Shown here piece after piece: positions 44,382 to 52,358 of a stretch of DNA of 64,000 nt (within the stretch, counting starts at the first letter, position 1; each line of letters opens with the position of its first letter). The position numbers and the translations under genes were made by a program. Under the pieces are notes generated by a model. It worked only from the letters and a program-made list of their open reading frames with translations. It ran no database searches and was not told where the DNA came from. The stretch is from Lewinellaceae bacterium (lineage in GTDB: Bacteria; Bacteroidota; Bacteroidia; Chitinophagales; Saprospiraceae), in NCBI GenBank assembly GCA_016716135.1, contig JADJWX010000014.1, positions 91,750 to 155,749 of the forward strand, in the 5' to 3' direction.

Positions 44382-45800
44382 TTACAGCAACGTGCTCGGG
44401 CACACATAGTCGGTCAGCGCAAACTTGCCGCTTTCCTTGATCCCTTTGAAGCCGCCTTTGACTTCCACGAGGTTGTCGTAGCCCCGGGCGCGCAGGATGC
44501 TGGCGAAGATCATGGAGCGGTAGCCGCTGGCGCAGTGTACATAAGCCGTTTTATCTTTTGGAATACGCAGCATGGACTCGTTGACGAAATCGAGTGGGGC
44601 ATTTTCAGCCTTGTCGACATGCTCGCTGTCGAATTCGCTTTTTTTACGCACGTCGAACACCGGCAATTCCGGGTTGGCATCCAGCCGTTTGGCCAGTTCG
44701 TCGGCGTCAATGCTTTCGATGCTGTCGATTTCCATACCGGCTTTTTTCCAGGCCTCGATGCCGCCATCGAGGAAGCCGAGGCAGTAATCGTAGCCTACGC
44801 GGGCAAGCCGGGTGACCACTTCTTCTTCACGGCCGGCATCGGTGATGATCAGCAGTTCCTGCTTGACGTCGGGGATGAGGGCGCCCACCCAGGGCGCGAA
44901 GGAGCCGTCGATGCCGATGTTGATCGAGTTGGGCACAAAGCCGGTGGCAAAGGTTTGCGGGTCGCGGGTGTCGAGGATGAGGGCGCCGGTTTCGTTGGCG
45001 GCGGTCTCAAACGCGCGGGGCGACAGGGCTTGCGTGCCGCGTTTGACCACCTCGTCGATGCTGTCGTAGCCTTGTTTGTTCAGTGCTACGTTGAGCGGGA
45101 AATAGGCCGGAGGCGGCATCAGGCCGGTCGTCACTTCTTTGACGAATTCGGCTTTGGTCATGTCGGCGCGCAGGGCGTAGTTGGTTTCTTTTTGGTGGCC
45201 CAGCGTGTCGGAGGTTTCTTTCGACATGTTTTTGCCGCAGGCAGAGCCGGCGCCGTGAGCCGGGTACACGATCACGTCGTCGGGCAGGGGCATTACTTTG
45301 TTGCGCAGGGAATCGAACAGCGTTTCGGCCAGTTGCTCCTGGGTCAGGTGGGCTGCTTTTTGGGCCAGGTCGGGGCGTCCGACATCGCCGATGAACAGCG
45401 TGTCGCCGGAAAACAGGGCTTTCTCCTTGCCGTTTTCATCGAGCAGGAGGTAGCAGGTGCTCTCCATGGTGTGCCCGGGGGTGTGGAGTACGCGGAACGT
45501 GAGTTTACCTACTTTGAACTCCTCGCCGTCTTTGGCGATATGCGCTTCGAACGTAGGGTTGGCATTCGGCCCGTACACGATGGGTGCGCCGGTTTTTTTG
45601 CTCAAATCCACGTGGCCGCTGACAAAGTCGGCGTGAACGTGGGTTTCAAAAACATATTTGATTTTGGCCTTGTCTTTTTCGGCGCGTTCGAGGTAGGAGG
45701 CCACTTCGCGAAGCGGGTCGATCACCACGGCTTCGCCTTCGCTTTCGATGTAGTAGGCGCCTTGCGCCAGACATCCGGTATAAATCTGTTCTATTTTCAT
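44382..45800 (-). CDS. CstB-like persulfide dioxygenase-sulfurtransferase (MBL + two rhodanese domains)
   Basis: 472 residues from ATG 45800. An N-terminal metallo-beta-lactamase domain (1-240) has the iron ligands of persulfide dioxygenases: THVHADFVSGH (His54, His56, Asp58), HTPGH (His110), SGDTLF (Asp133) and AHG (His182). Then a rhodanese-like domain (about 262-360) whose active-site position reads ITDAGREE without Cys, so it is a pseudo-rhodanese, and a rhodanese (about 365-470) with HCASGYRS (catalytic Cys423). This MBL, pseudo-rhodanese, rhodanese order is that of staphylococcal CstB, which oxidises persulfide to sulfite and thiosulfate. First gene of an operon with two YeeE genes; a Crp-type site lies 74.5 bp upstream. 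Confidence 0.9.
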   Translation of the reverse strand: MKIEQIYTGCLAQGAYYIESEGEAVVIDPLREVASYLERAEKDKAKIKYVFETHVHADFVSGHVDLSKKTGAPIVYGPNANPTFEAHIAKDGEEFKVGKLTFRVLHTPGHTMESTCYLLLDENGKEKALFSGDTLFIGDVGRPDLAQKAAHLTQEQLAETLFDSLRNKVMPLPDDVIVYPAHGAGSACGKNMSKETSDTLGHQKETNYALRADMTKAEFVKEVTTGLMPPPAYFPLNVALNKQGYDSIDEVVKRGTQALSPRAFETAANETGALILDTRDPQTFATGFVPNSINIGIDGSFAPWVGALIPDVKQELLIITDAGREEEVVTRLARVGYDYCLGFLDGGIEAWKKAGMEIDSIESIDADELAKRLDANPELPVFDVRKKSEFDSEHVDKAENAPLDFVNESMLRIPKDKTAYVHCASGYRSMIFASILRARGYDNLVEVKGGFKGIKESGKFALTDYVCPSTLL

Positions 45801-45837
45801 TGTTAAAGAGTAGATAGTTATTGAATTTTTTGCTGTG

Positions 45838-45845
45838 CAAAGGTC
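45838..45845 (-). promoter_or_regulatory. Candidate -7 box of the cstB-like operon
   Basis: Minus strand GACCTTTG, one mismatch from the Bacteroidota -7 consensus TAnnTTTG, 22 bp downstream of the Crp-like site, which places that site near -41. Confidence 0.5.
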
Positions 45846-45867
45846 GGGGGTAAGCAAGTGGATTTAC

Positions 45868-45881
45868 GTGACATTTATCAC
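45868..45881 (-). promoter_or_regulatory. Crp/Fnr-type operator of the cstB-like operon
   Basis: GTGACATTTATCAC on the plus strand fits GTGA-N6-TCAC. Its centre is 74.5 bp from the start codon at 45800, identical to the distance of the second site (53396-53409) from its gene. Confidence 0.7.
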
Positions 45882-45938
45882 ATAAGGGTTTATGCCCGGC
45901 GTTCAGAACGTTCCAAGGTTTTCACCCAGGTTTGGTTT

Positions 45939-46565
45939 TTAAACATCCAGCACTTCAATACCGTGCTTCAGCAAGCGCACTTTCCCTTTTTCAGACAGCT
46001 TTTTCATCAGGCGCGAAATCACTTCGCGGGAGGAGTTGAGTTCCTGCGCAATCTCGGTATTGGTCAAATTCAGCGTGTTTGTCCCCAGGGTTTTGCAGTG
46101 GCGGCGCAGGTAAAATTCCAGGCGCTCGTCGAGGTTTTTGAAGGCAATGCTGTCCACCGTTTCCAGCAACTCTTCGAAGCGTTTGCGGTAGGTATTGATC
46201 ACGAAGTTGTACCAGGTCCGGTATTCGCGCATCCAGATTTCGGTGTATTCCAGCGGGATAACGAGCAGTTGGGTGTCGGAAACGGCTTTTGCGGTGATGG
46301 CGCTGGTGTGGTGGGCGCGGTCGCAGACCATAGACAAGGCGCAGGCGTCGCCGGGTTGGAGGTAGTACACAAAAAACTCGTTGCCTTCGTCGTCTTCGCG
46401 GTAGAGTTTGACCAGCCCCTCCAGCACCAGCATGGTATTGCGGATGTTTTGCCCGGTTTGCAGGAGGGTGGTGCCGGCGGATACCGGCAGAAGGCGGCCT
46501 TTGTCCAGTAATTCCTCCCGGAGGGCTTCCTCCAATTCGGGAAAAAGTTGGTGTAAATTGTTCAT
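45939..46565 (-). CDS. Crp/Fnr-family transcriptional regulator
   Basis: 208 residues. N-terminal cyclic-nucleotide-binding-like beta-roll (about 20-110), long dimer helix (about 110-140) and a winged HTH (about 145-205: LTNTEIAQELNSSREVISRLMKKL). The recognition helix has Arg180, Glu181 and Arg185 (SREVISR), the trio that reads GTGA in E. coli Crp; Fnr has a different pattern. This predicts GTGA-N6-TCAC sites, which are found upstream of the two sulfur operons. No N-terminal Cys cluster for an FeS centre, so the signal is not oxygen sensed in the Fnr manner; Cys75 and Cys81 might be redox-active. The gene sits between the two operons. Confidence 0.92.
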   Translation of the reverse strand: MNNLHQLFPELEEALREELLDKGRLLPVSAGTTLLQTGQNIRNTMLVLEGLVKLYREDDEGNEFFVYYLQPGDACALSMVCDRAHHTSAITAKAVSDTQLLVIPLEYTEIWMREYRTWYNFVINTYRKRFEELLETVDSIAFKNLDERLEFYLRRHCKTLGTNTLNLTNTEIAQELNSSREVISRLMKKLSEKGKVRLLKHGIEVLDV

Positions 46566-46642
46566 GACAAGTGGCTTCGCATGCGCATTTCGCTAGAAAG
46601 TTAAACAGGTGTTTGATTGATTTAGTTTTATACGATTAAAAA

Positions 46643-46727
46643 CGCTGCGGCCCTCCGTAAACTCCGGAGCCTCTGTGGTACTTTTTAAGTACCACAGAGG
46701 CTCCGGAGTTTACGGAGGGCCGCAGCG
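46643..46727. repeat. 85-bp perfect palindrome (41-bp arms)
   Basis: Arms 46643-46683 and 46687-46727 are fully complementary around a 3-nt TTT loop; it begins CGCTGCGGCCCTCCG. It lies just past the SulP stop (46740) and upstream of the crp-like gene. Likely the SulP terminator or a cruciform-forming element. Confidence 0.9.
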
Positions 46728-46739
46728 AAAAACTATCAA

Positions 46740-47543
46740 TTACACCTCCTCAAACCACAGCGGCTCCGTTCCCTGCTCAATTCGCGGCAACCGTTCATCC
46801 CCCGCACATTCAAAAAACACGCGGTGCGGGCAGGCTTTACAAGTGTCCAGGTCCAGTTTGGCATACACCGTACGGAGGGCATCGGTCTTGGAGGAAAAAA
46901 AATTTTCCCGCCCGATTTCATCCATAAACCCGCCGCTTTCCATGACATCCTGGGCGATTATTTTCAGGCGCACGATATACATGCCCCCGCCTTTTTTTCG
47001 CCAGAACGCCGCTTCGCGCGCCAGCCATTCCGCCCCGTCGAGATCCACGTAGTTGACCCCGTTGGCCAGCAGCAGCAAGTGTTTTTCCGGGCCTTTGCGG
47101 ATTTCCCGCAGTTCGGCGGCGATGTGGTCAATGGCGCCGAAGTACAGGTGGCCGTCGATGCGGATGATCTTCAGCTGCGGGCATTGCGGCACGTTTTTGC
47201 GGATGATATTGACAAACTGATGGCGGTAGTGCTCCGAATCGGGGGCCATCACCGCGATGTTGGGCCGTGAGGTTTGTTTCAGGAAAAAATAAAGCGACAA
47301 CAGCACGCCGAGGTACACGGCAAACTGGAGTTCGGCAAACAAGGTGGCAAAAAACGTTGCGCCCAAAATCAAATTATCCGGCCGGCTCGCTTTGCGGATC
47401 TCCCGCATGTGTTGAAAATCAATCAGGCTCCAACCAATCAGCAGGATCAAACCGCTCAGCGCCGGTGTTGGCAGATACTGGGCATAGGGCGCAAACAGCA
47501 GGACGAGCAGGATCAAAATCAGCGCAGAAAAGATGGCCGACAT
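46740..47543 (-). CDS. SulP anion transporter, C-terminal part with STAS domain (after frameshift)
   Basis: 267 codons in the frame that continues the transporter after the break at 47612-47618. Start 47543 is only the first Met; the reading frame is homologous back to the T-run (SCYAGCGSLTRSALNYEAG, the usual SulP segment). It supplies the last membrane helices (VLLFAPYAQYLPTPALSGLIL and LNLILGATFFATLFAELQ, in part) and a cytoplasmic STAS domain (about 130-250, LKIIRIDGHLYFGAIDHI). The very C-terminus has CKACPHRVFFEC, a Cys-rich end. With the N-terminal part it makes a normal-length SulP protein of about 640 residues. Confidence 0.8.
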   Translation of the reverse strand: MSAIFSALILILLVLLFAPYAQYLPTPALSGLILLIGWSLIDFQHMREIRKASRPDNLILGATFFATLFAELQFAVYLGVLLSLYFFLKQTSRPNIAVMAPDSEHYRHQFVNIIRKNVPQCPQLKIIRIDGHLYFGAIDHIAAELREIRKGPEKHLLLLANGVNYVDLDGAEWLAREAAFWRKKGGGMYIVRLKIIAQDVMESGGFMDEIGRENFFSSKTDALRTVYAKLDLDTCKACPHRVFFECAGDERLPRIEQGTEPLWFEEV

Positions 47544-47584
47544 GGGCGTCCGGGCGCCGGCCTCATAATTGAGCGCCGAGCGCG

Positions 47585-48619
47585 TCAGCGAACCGCAACC
47601 GGCATAACAGGAAAAAAACTGCCCACAATATTCGACAGCCCCTGGCCGGTAAGTTCCTGGTTTCCGTCAATTTGCTGGCCCGAATTGACGGCAATGCTCC
47701 GACCTACGGCGATCGTTTGAATAATGCCAAGAATTGCAATGGCAAAAGCATTGCCAAGCAGGCTGTGAAAATTACCTGCCGATAAACCGGGAATGGAAAA
47801 TGATGGCAACTTCGACGGAATTTCAGCGGCAAAGGAGATGCCGGCTGCCGGGCCGCCCATCATCCAGGCCAACAAGGTGCCACAGGCCAGGCCAACCAGC
47901 AAATGGGGCATTTTCGGCGCATATTTCTTACTGAGTGCCGACATGATGAGGGTGTAGGCCGCCACGGAAAAAACCGCCCAGTTTATTTCCGAAACATGCA
48001 GGGCCAGTTGTTCCCAGGTTTCCAAAAACGCCGCCCGCGACGAAATATTAACCCCCAAAACACCCGTCATCTGGTTTGTAATGGTCAGCACGGCAGCCCC
48101 GGCGGTAAACCCGACCACCACCGCATGCGAAACAAAACTAACGTAACGCCCCATCCGGCCAAGGCCCATGACCAATTGGATAGCCCCGGCAACAAAGGTG
48201 AGGAACAAAACTTTCGAAATAAATTCATCTGACCCCGGCTCGGCCAGCTTGCTTACCGCAGCAAAAACCACCAGGGAAATCGGCGCCGTCGGTCCGGAAA
48301 CCGCATGCCGCGAAGAGCTAAATAACCCCGCGACGATGGGTGTGATCATTGCCGTGTATAAGCCATACACCGGCGGCAGCCCGGCGATCATGGCAAACGC
48401 AATACCCTGGGGAAGCACGATAATGGCGCCGATCACCCCCGCCATGAAATCGGCGCGCAGGGTTCCGGTTTTTTTGAGTTCGTCTTTCCAGGCCAGAAAA
48501 GGGAAAAAAAGCGGAAGGATGTGCTGGCGGAAATCAAAATGGATATCCTCCGGAAGTGTACTTTTTACTTCCTCTACAACATTGTGCCACTGCTTGGTCA
48601 GGTAGCTCCCCAGGTTCAT
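47585..48619 (-). CDS. SulP anion transporter, N-terminal membrane part (frameshifted)
   Basis: 344 codons. Residues 30-330 form the SulP core: FMAGVIGAIIVLPQGIAFAMIAGLPPVYGLY (the family's first motif, given in part), SSRHAVSGPTAPISLVV, and about nine TM helices. The normal sequence continues to FF-SCYAG; here seven T at 47612-47618 (coding AGT TTT TTT) throw it into MPVAVR and a stop at 47585. One extra T, or a -1 slip on T TTT TTT, restores a full SulP protein with the downstream CDS. SulP proteins move sulfate, bicarbonate and other anions. In this sulfur locus sulfate export or exchange is a sensible inference. Confidence 0.85.
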   Translation of the reverse strand: MNLGSYLTKQWHNVVEEVKSTLPEDIHFDFRQHILPLFFPFLAWKDELKKTGTLRADFMAGVIGAIIVLPQGIAFAMIAGLPPVYGLYTAMITPIVAGLFSSSRHAVSGPTAPISLVVFAAVSKLAEPGSDEFISKVLFLTFVAGAIQLVMGLGRMGRYVSFVSHAVVVGFTAGAAVLTITNQMTGVLGVNISSRAAFLETWEQLALHVSEINWAVFSVAAYTLIMSALSKKYAPKMPHLLVGLACGTLLAWMMGGPAAGISFAAEIPSKLPSFSIPGLSAGNFHSLLGNAFAIAILGIIQTIAVGRSIAVNSGQQIDGNQELTGQGLSNIVGSFFPVMPVAVR

Positions 48620-48636
48620 CTTGAAATCTGTTGCGT

Positions 48637-48669
48637 ACTCGTCCTACGACTTGAAGTCGTAGGACGAGT
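48637..48669. repeat. 33-bp palindrome, second copy of the caspase-spacer core
   Basis: ACTCGTCCTACGACTT-G-AAGTCGTAGGACGAGT, 16-bp perfect arms. The same core is at 25961-25993. It sits in the 60-bp gap between the molybdoenzyme gene and SulP. Confidence 0.85.
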
Positions 48670-48679
48670 TATAAAACCG

Positions 48680-51517
48680 TTAAAAATAAAACGCCTCATC
48701 CACCGGCCGCAACGCCCGCTTCATCCACAGCGGGCGGCGCAAATTATCCGGCCCCGGCGCCGGGCGGGCCATAGCCAGCCACTTACGGTAAACTTCCATA
48801 CTTTTATTCGTATCTACAAAGATATCGCCGTATTGATCGGTGTCGTGCGCTTTTTCCAAACGCACTTTCTGGTGCCAGCAGTGCATGCCTGAAATCGGAT
48901 CGGGGTGCACGGGGAAGGTGATGTTCTGGTGCACGCCGCCGTCGCTCCAGAAAATGCGGGCGCTGTCTTTGTCCGTACTTTTAAACGGCTCGATGCCGCG
49001 CATGGTTTTCATGGAATAGCCGCCCTTGCCGTCGGCCTGGATATTGACCGTGGCCGTAGCCCAGCGGTTACCGGGCGCATCCTGCGGACGGCGCCAGCGA
49101 CCCAGGTGGTGTGAGCAAGCCAGCACGCCGGGCTTCATGCCTTCGGTGACCCACACTTTGTCGACAAAGTGGCCGATTTCGGTGTACACCCGCACCAGCG
49201 AGCCGGTATCCACCCCCAGGCGCGCTGCGTCGGAGGGGTGCATCCAGATGGGGTTGCGGTTGGCAATTTCGTACAGCCACTTGGCATTGCCCGAGCGCGA
49301 GTGGATCAACACCGGCAACCGGAAGGTCGGCAACAGCGGGAATTCGCCTTTTTCGTAGTCGATCTCGTCGGGGTGGATGTGGCTTTTCAGGTAGGTCGGA
49401 ATTTTGTACTCCGGCCATTTCCAGTCGATCATGGTCGGGCTGAAAAACTCCTGCTTGCGCGACGGTGTTGGGAAACCCACGCAGGCTTTGCCCTGCACTT
49501 CCACACCGATCGCTTTGCCGTTTTTGGTGATCACCCCGGTTTTCGGATCGGTCACCGCGCCTTCGAGCGCCTTGGCGTCGATGGCGTATTCATTTTTCTT
49601 GTATTCCGATTCTTCCACCACATAGGCGCCGTATTTGCGCATATACTCCAGGGCCGACAGGCCTTCTTTGGCCGCTGTTTCGGGCAGCCCCTTGGTGTGC
49701 TCGAAAATGTACTGGTAGTACTCGTCGACGGTGACGCATTCGCCGGGGCGGTACGGCGATTCGAAGTGCTTTTTGATGCCCAGGGAACCGTCGGGGTCGA
49801 TGCGCCAGGACAGCTGGATCCAGAATTCGTCTTCTTCCCACACCTCACCGGGATTGACCTCGTAGGTGAATTGCGGATCCTTGCCCTGCCGGCGGGCCAC
49901 CTCGCGCAACACAGGCTGCCGGAAGGCGATCCAGGTGCCCGAGTGCGTTTCGTAGCTGTTCAGGTCATGTCGTTCGGAGGCCAGGCCCATGGGCAGCACA
50001 TAATCGGCAAAATAGGCCGTCTCGCTCCAGGTCGGCGTGAGGGCGATGTGGCAGCCCACGGCTTCTTCGTCGCTGAGCGCTTCCATCCACATGAAACCGT
50101 CGGGGTAGGTCCACACGGGATTGAACACCCGGGTGAAGTAGGTGTCCATGCGGCCGCGTTTGTCTTTCAGGAAATGCGGAAGCAGGAACGACATTTCGAA
50201 AAATGCGAGGGGGTATTCCTTCGGAAAATGCAGCTCGTTCCAGAATTTCTGGGCGGGCGGTTTGTCAAAAAACGTGGGGTGGAATTTGTTCCAGTCGTTC
50301 GGACTGGTGCCGCCTTCCGTGCCCACCGACCCGGTGAGCACGTTCAGGAAATGCAGGCAACGGGCCACCGCCCAGCCGCCGAGGTTGCCCGAACCGGCCG
50401 AGCGCCAGTTGTGCGTGGCGAAGCGGGTGCCGGCCTTACCGATCTCGATGGCTACTTCTCGGATCACGGCGGCTTTTACGCCGCTTTCTTTTTCAGCAAA
50501 TTCCGGGGTGTAGTCGGCGTAGGCCGCGCGCATTTTTTCAATAAAATTTTCAAAAACAACGGCCTCGCCGGGAAATTCCGTTTCCAGCCATTGTTGCCAG
50601 TTGACCCAGTTTTCGAGGTACTCGCGGTTGTACAAACCCGCGTCGATGATCACCTGGGCCATTGCCAGCAACACGGCGGCTTCGCTGCCCGGGTAGGTGG
50701 GCAGCCAGTGGTCGGCCAGGCTGGCAGTGTTGGACAGGCGGGGGTCCATGACCACCAGTTTGGCGCCGTTCATTTTCCCTTCGATGATGCGCTGCGCGTG
50801 CGGATTGAAATAGTGCCCTGATTCCAGGTGAGCCGAAATGAGCAGGATCACCCGCGCATGGGCGTGGTCGGGGGAGGGGCGGTCGTGGCCGTGCCAGATG
50901 GCGTAGCCGAAACGGGCGCCGGAGGAGCAAATATTGGTGTGGGAGTTATGCCCGTCGATGCCCCAGGACTGGAGCACGCGGTCCATGTAGCCTTCGTGTC
51001 CGGGCCGGCCCACGTGGTAGGCGATTTCGTTGTGGCGTTTTTCCTGCAGGGCTTTGCGAATGCGCCCGGCGATGTCGTCGAGCGCTTCGTCCCAGCTGAC
51101 GCGGGTCCATTTGCCGTCGCCGCGTTTACCGTCGCGTTTGAGGGGGTAGAGAATGCGGTCGGGGTCGTTAATCTGATTAATCGTTGCCGGGCCTTTAGCG
51201 CAGTTGCGGCCGCGCGAGCCGGGGTGGTAGGGGTTGCCTTCGAATTTGCGCACTTGCCCGTTGGCCTTGTCCACATAGGCCAGCAGGCCGCAGGCCGACT
51301 CACAGTTGAAGCAGGTCGTCGGCACGATGTCGTACGTTTTCTGTTCCCGGCGGGGCCAGGCTTTGGCCTCGTATTCCGTCCAGTTGTCCCATTGCTCCGG
51401 CGGCGGGTAGTTGGTGAGGGCGCTGCCGGGTTGCAGGCGGTCGAGTAGCGGCTCGCCGTGGTGGAGTTTGGGGATGAGGCCGATGGATTCGGCTAGTTTT
51501 TCGATTATGGATGGCAT
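48680..51517 (-). CDS. Molybdopterin oxidoreductase, SoeA-like sulfite dehydrogenase catalytic subunit
   Basis: 945 residues. Mo-bisPGD family: [4Fe-4S] ligands Cys69, Cys72, Cys76 (TTCFNCESACG) and Cys106 (GRNCAKG), and the Mo ligand Cys197 in HTNICSSGARFG. No twin-arginine signal is present (MPSIIEKLAESIGLIPK), so the enzyme should face the cytoplasm, as SoeA of the sulfite-oxidising SoeABC complex does, whereas PhsA/PsrA are exported by Tat. Neighbours upstream encode the FeS/NrfD partner. I infer oxidation of sulfite to sulfate with electrons to quinone; a polysulfide or thiosulfate reductase-like role is the alternative. Confidence 0.82.
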   Translation of the reverse strand: MPSIIEKLAESIGLIPKLHHGEPLLDRLQPGSALTNYPPPEQWDNWTEYEAKAWPRREQKTYDIVPTTCFNCESACGLLAYVDKANGQVRKFEGNPYHPGSRGRNCAKGPATINQINDPDRILYPLKRDGKRGDGKWTRVSWDEALDDIAGRIRKALQEKRHNEIAYHVGRPGHEGYMDRVLQSWGIDGHNSHTNICSSGARFGYAIWHGHDRPSPDHAHARVILLISAHLESGHYFNPHAQRIIEGKMNGAKLVVMDPRLSNTASLADHWLPTYPGSEAAVLLAMAQVIIDAGLYNREYLENWVNWQQWLETEFPGEAVVFENFIEKMRAAYADYTPEFAEKESGVKAAVIREVAIEIGKAGTRFATHNWRSAGSGNLGGWAVARCLHFLNVLTGSVGTEGGTSPNDWNKFHPTFFDKPPAQKFWNELHFPKEYPLAFFEMSFLLPHFLKDKRGRMDTYFTRVFNPVWTYPDGFMWMEALSDEEAVGCHIALTPTWSETAYFADYVLPMGLASERHDLNSYETHSGTWIAFRQPVLREVARRQGKDPQFTYEVNPGEVWEEDEFWIQLSWRIDPDGSLGIKKHFESPYRPGECVTVDEYYQYIFEHTKGLPETAAKEGLSALEYMRKYGAYVVEESEYKKNEYAIDAKALEGAVTDPKTGVITKNGKAIGVEVQGKACVGFPTPSRKQEFFSPTMIDWKWPEYKIPTYLKSHIHPDEIDYEKGEFPLLPTFRLPVLIHSRSGNAKWLYEIANRNPIWMHPSDAARLGVDTGSLVRVYTEIGHFVDKVWVTEGMKPGVLACSHHLGRWRRPQDAPGNRWATATVNIQADGKGGYSMKTMRGIEPFKSTDKDSARIFWSDGGVHQNITFPVHPDPISGMHCWHQKVRLEKAHDTDQYGDIFVDTNKSMEVYRKWLAMARPAPGPDNLRRPLWMKRALRPVDEAFYF

Positions 51518-51570
51518 ATTATTCAGTCAATTTTTTTGTCAAATAGGTAATTTAAGATTCCGCTCATTTC

Positions 51571-51706
51571 AACCCCACCCCCATCCCCTCCCCCCGCGGG
51601 GAGGGGCGCCTGCTCTCAGGCTACTGATTGATTTCGTTTGCGGGATCAAATAGTAAATTGGGATCAAGCCCCCCTCCCCGCGGGGGGAGGGGATGGGGGT
51701 GGGGTT
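51571..51706. repeat. GC-rich palindromic element with 36-bp perfect arms
   Basis: Arms 51571-51606 and 51671-51706, starting AACCCCACCCCCATCCCC with CCGCGG inside each arm, enclose a 64-nt spacer. The right arm abuts the stop codon at 51705-51707. Similar C-rich tracts occur at 2219-2232, 2404-2422 and 2618-2639. Confidence 0.85.
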
Positions 51707-52358
51707 ACGCCAATGCTATCCGCTGCGGCGCCTCAATCCAAATTTTCTCCAGCCGGTAAATCCCCCAAAGCACCAGCACAGCCGCCAGCACCTGCGTGAT
51801 CGCGTTCGTCGGGTCGAGGTACAGCGCCAGGGCCGGCAGGGCATTGCAGGCCAGCACGACCGTCCAGAATTCCTGCCGGTATTGCCCGTGGAGGATCATT
51901 TTCACCACGGCTTTTGCATCGGCTGTCGGGTGGGTGATGTACAGTTCAATCGCGAGTACGATCAGATTTGCCGCGATGGCGGCAACAAACAGCGTGGTCA
52001 GTTGGCCACCGATGCTGACCAGGCCTGCGCCGTCGAGTAAAATAAACATTGCGGCGCCGGCCATCAGGCTGTGCACAATCATATGTACTGGCAACAGCGG
52101 ACTTTGCCAGAAATCGCGGCCGCGCGCCTGTGCAAACAAAAAAGCCGTGTACACCGCTACCACCAGTGCCAGCAGCAGCCCCGGAATCACGAAACCGGAG
52201 ACCAGGGCGTCGAGGCCCAGCAATGCGCCGGCAAGTTGCAGGGTAAGCACACCGCCAAACAGGCTAAGGGCATAACCGCCGCGAACCAGCCAGGAGCGCC
52301 ATTGCGGGCGCAGGATCACATACAGAAAGCGTTTGGGCTGATCCAGGTCTTTGACCAA
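51705..52358 (-). CDS. NrfD/PsrC-like membrane subunit, C-terminal part of FeS-NrfD fusion
   Basis: 217 codons. About six TM helices; VVAVYTAFLFAQARGRDFW and QSPLLPVHMIVHSL (parts of one stretch, about 68-95) are characteristic of NrfD-type quinone-interacting subunits. Translation here starts only because of the frameshift near 52377: the frame reads IATTALLVKDLDQP directly before this Met, matching the break point of the upstream FeS CDS. The true product is a fusion of about 540 residues. It would anchor the molybdoenzyme to the membrane and pass electrons to quinone. 187 bp with a GC-rich palindrome separate it from the catalytic subunit. Confidence 0.82.
   Translation of the reverse strand: MVKDLDQPKRFLYVILRPQWRSWLVRGGYALSLFGGVLTLQLAGALLGLDALVSGFVIPGLLLALVVAVYTAFLFAQARGRDFWQSPLLPVHMIVHSLMAGAAMFILLDGAGLVSIGGQLTTLFVAAIAANLIVLAIELYITHPTADAKAVVKMILHGQYRQEFWTVVLACNALPALALYLDPTNAITQVLAAVLVLWGIYRLEKIWIEAPQRIALA

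Noticed and set aside
44343..45806. 487-codon open frame antisense to the CstB-like gene
   Set aside because: Same cause: shadow of a well-supported gene with conserved catalytic residues on the other strand.
47612..47618. Programmed -1 frameshifting as the firm explanation for SulP
   Set aside because: The heptamer fits, but no stimulatory structure is apparent and the neighbouring gene has a break of opposite sign at the same kind of run, so homopolymer error is more likely.
49169..50821. 550-codon open frame antisense to the molybdoenzyme gene
   Set aside because: High-GC coding sequence leaves the opposite strand open; its translation is Val/Gly/His-rich without motifs, and the minus-strand gene is clearly real.
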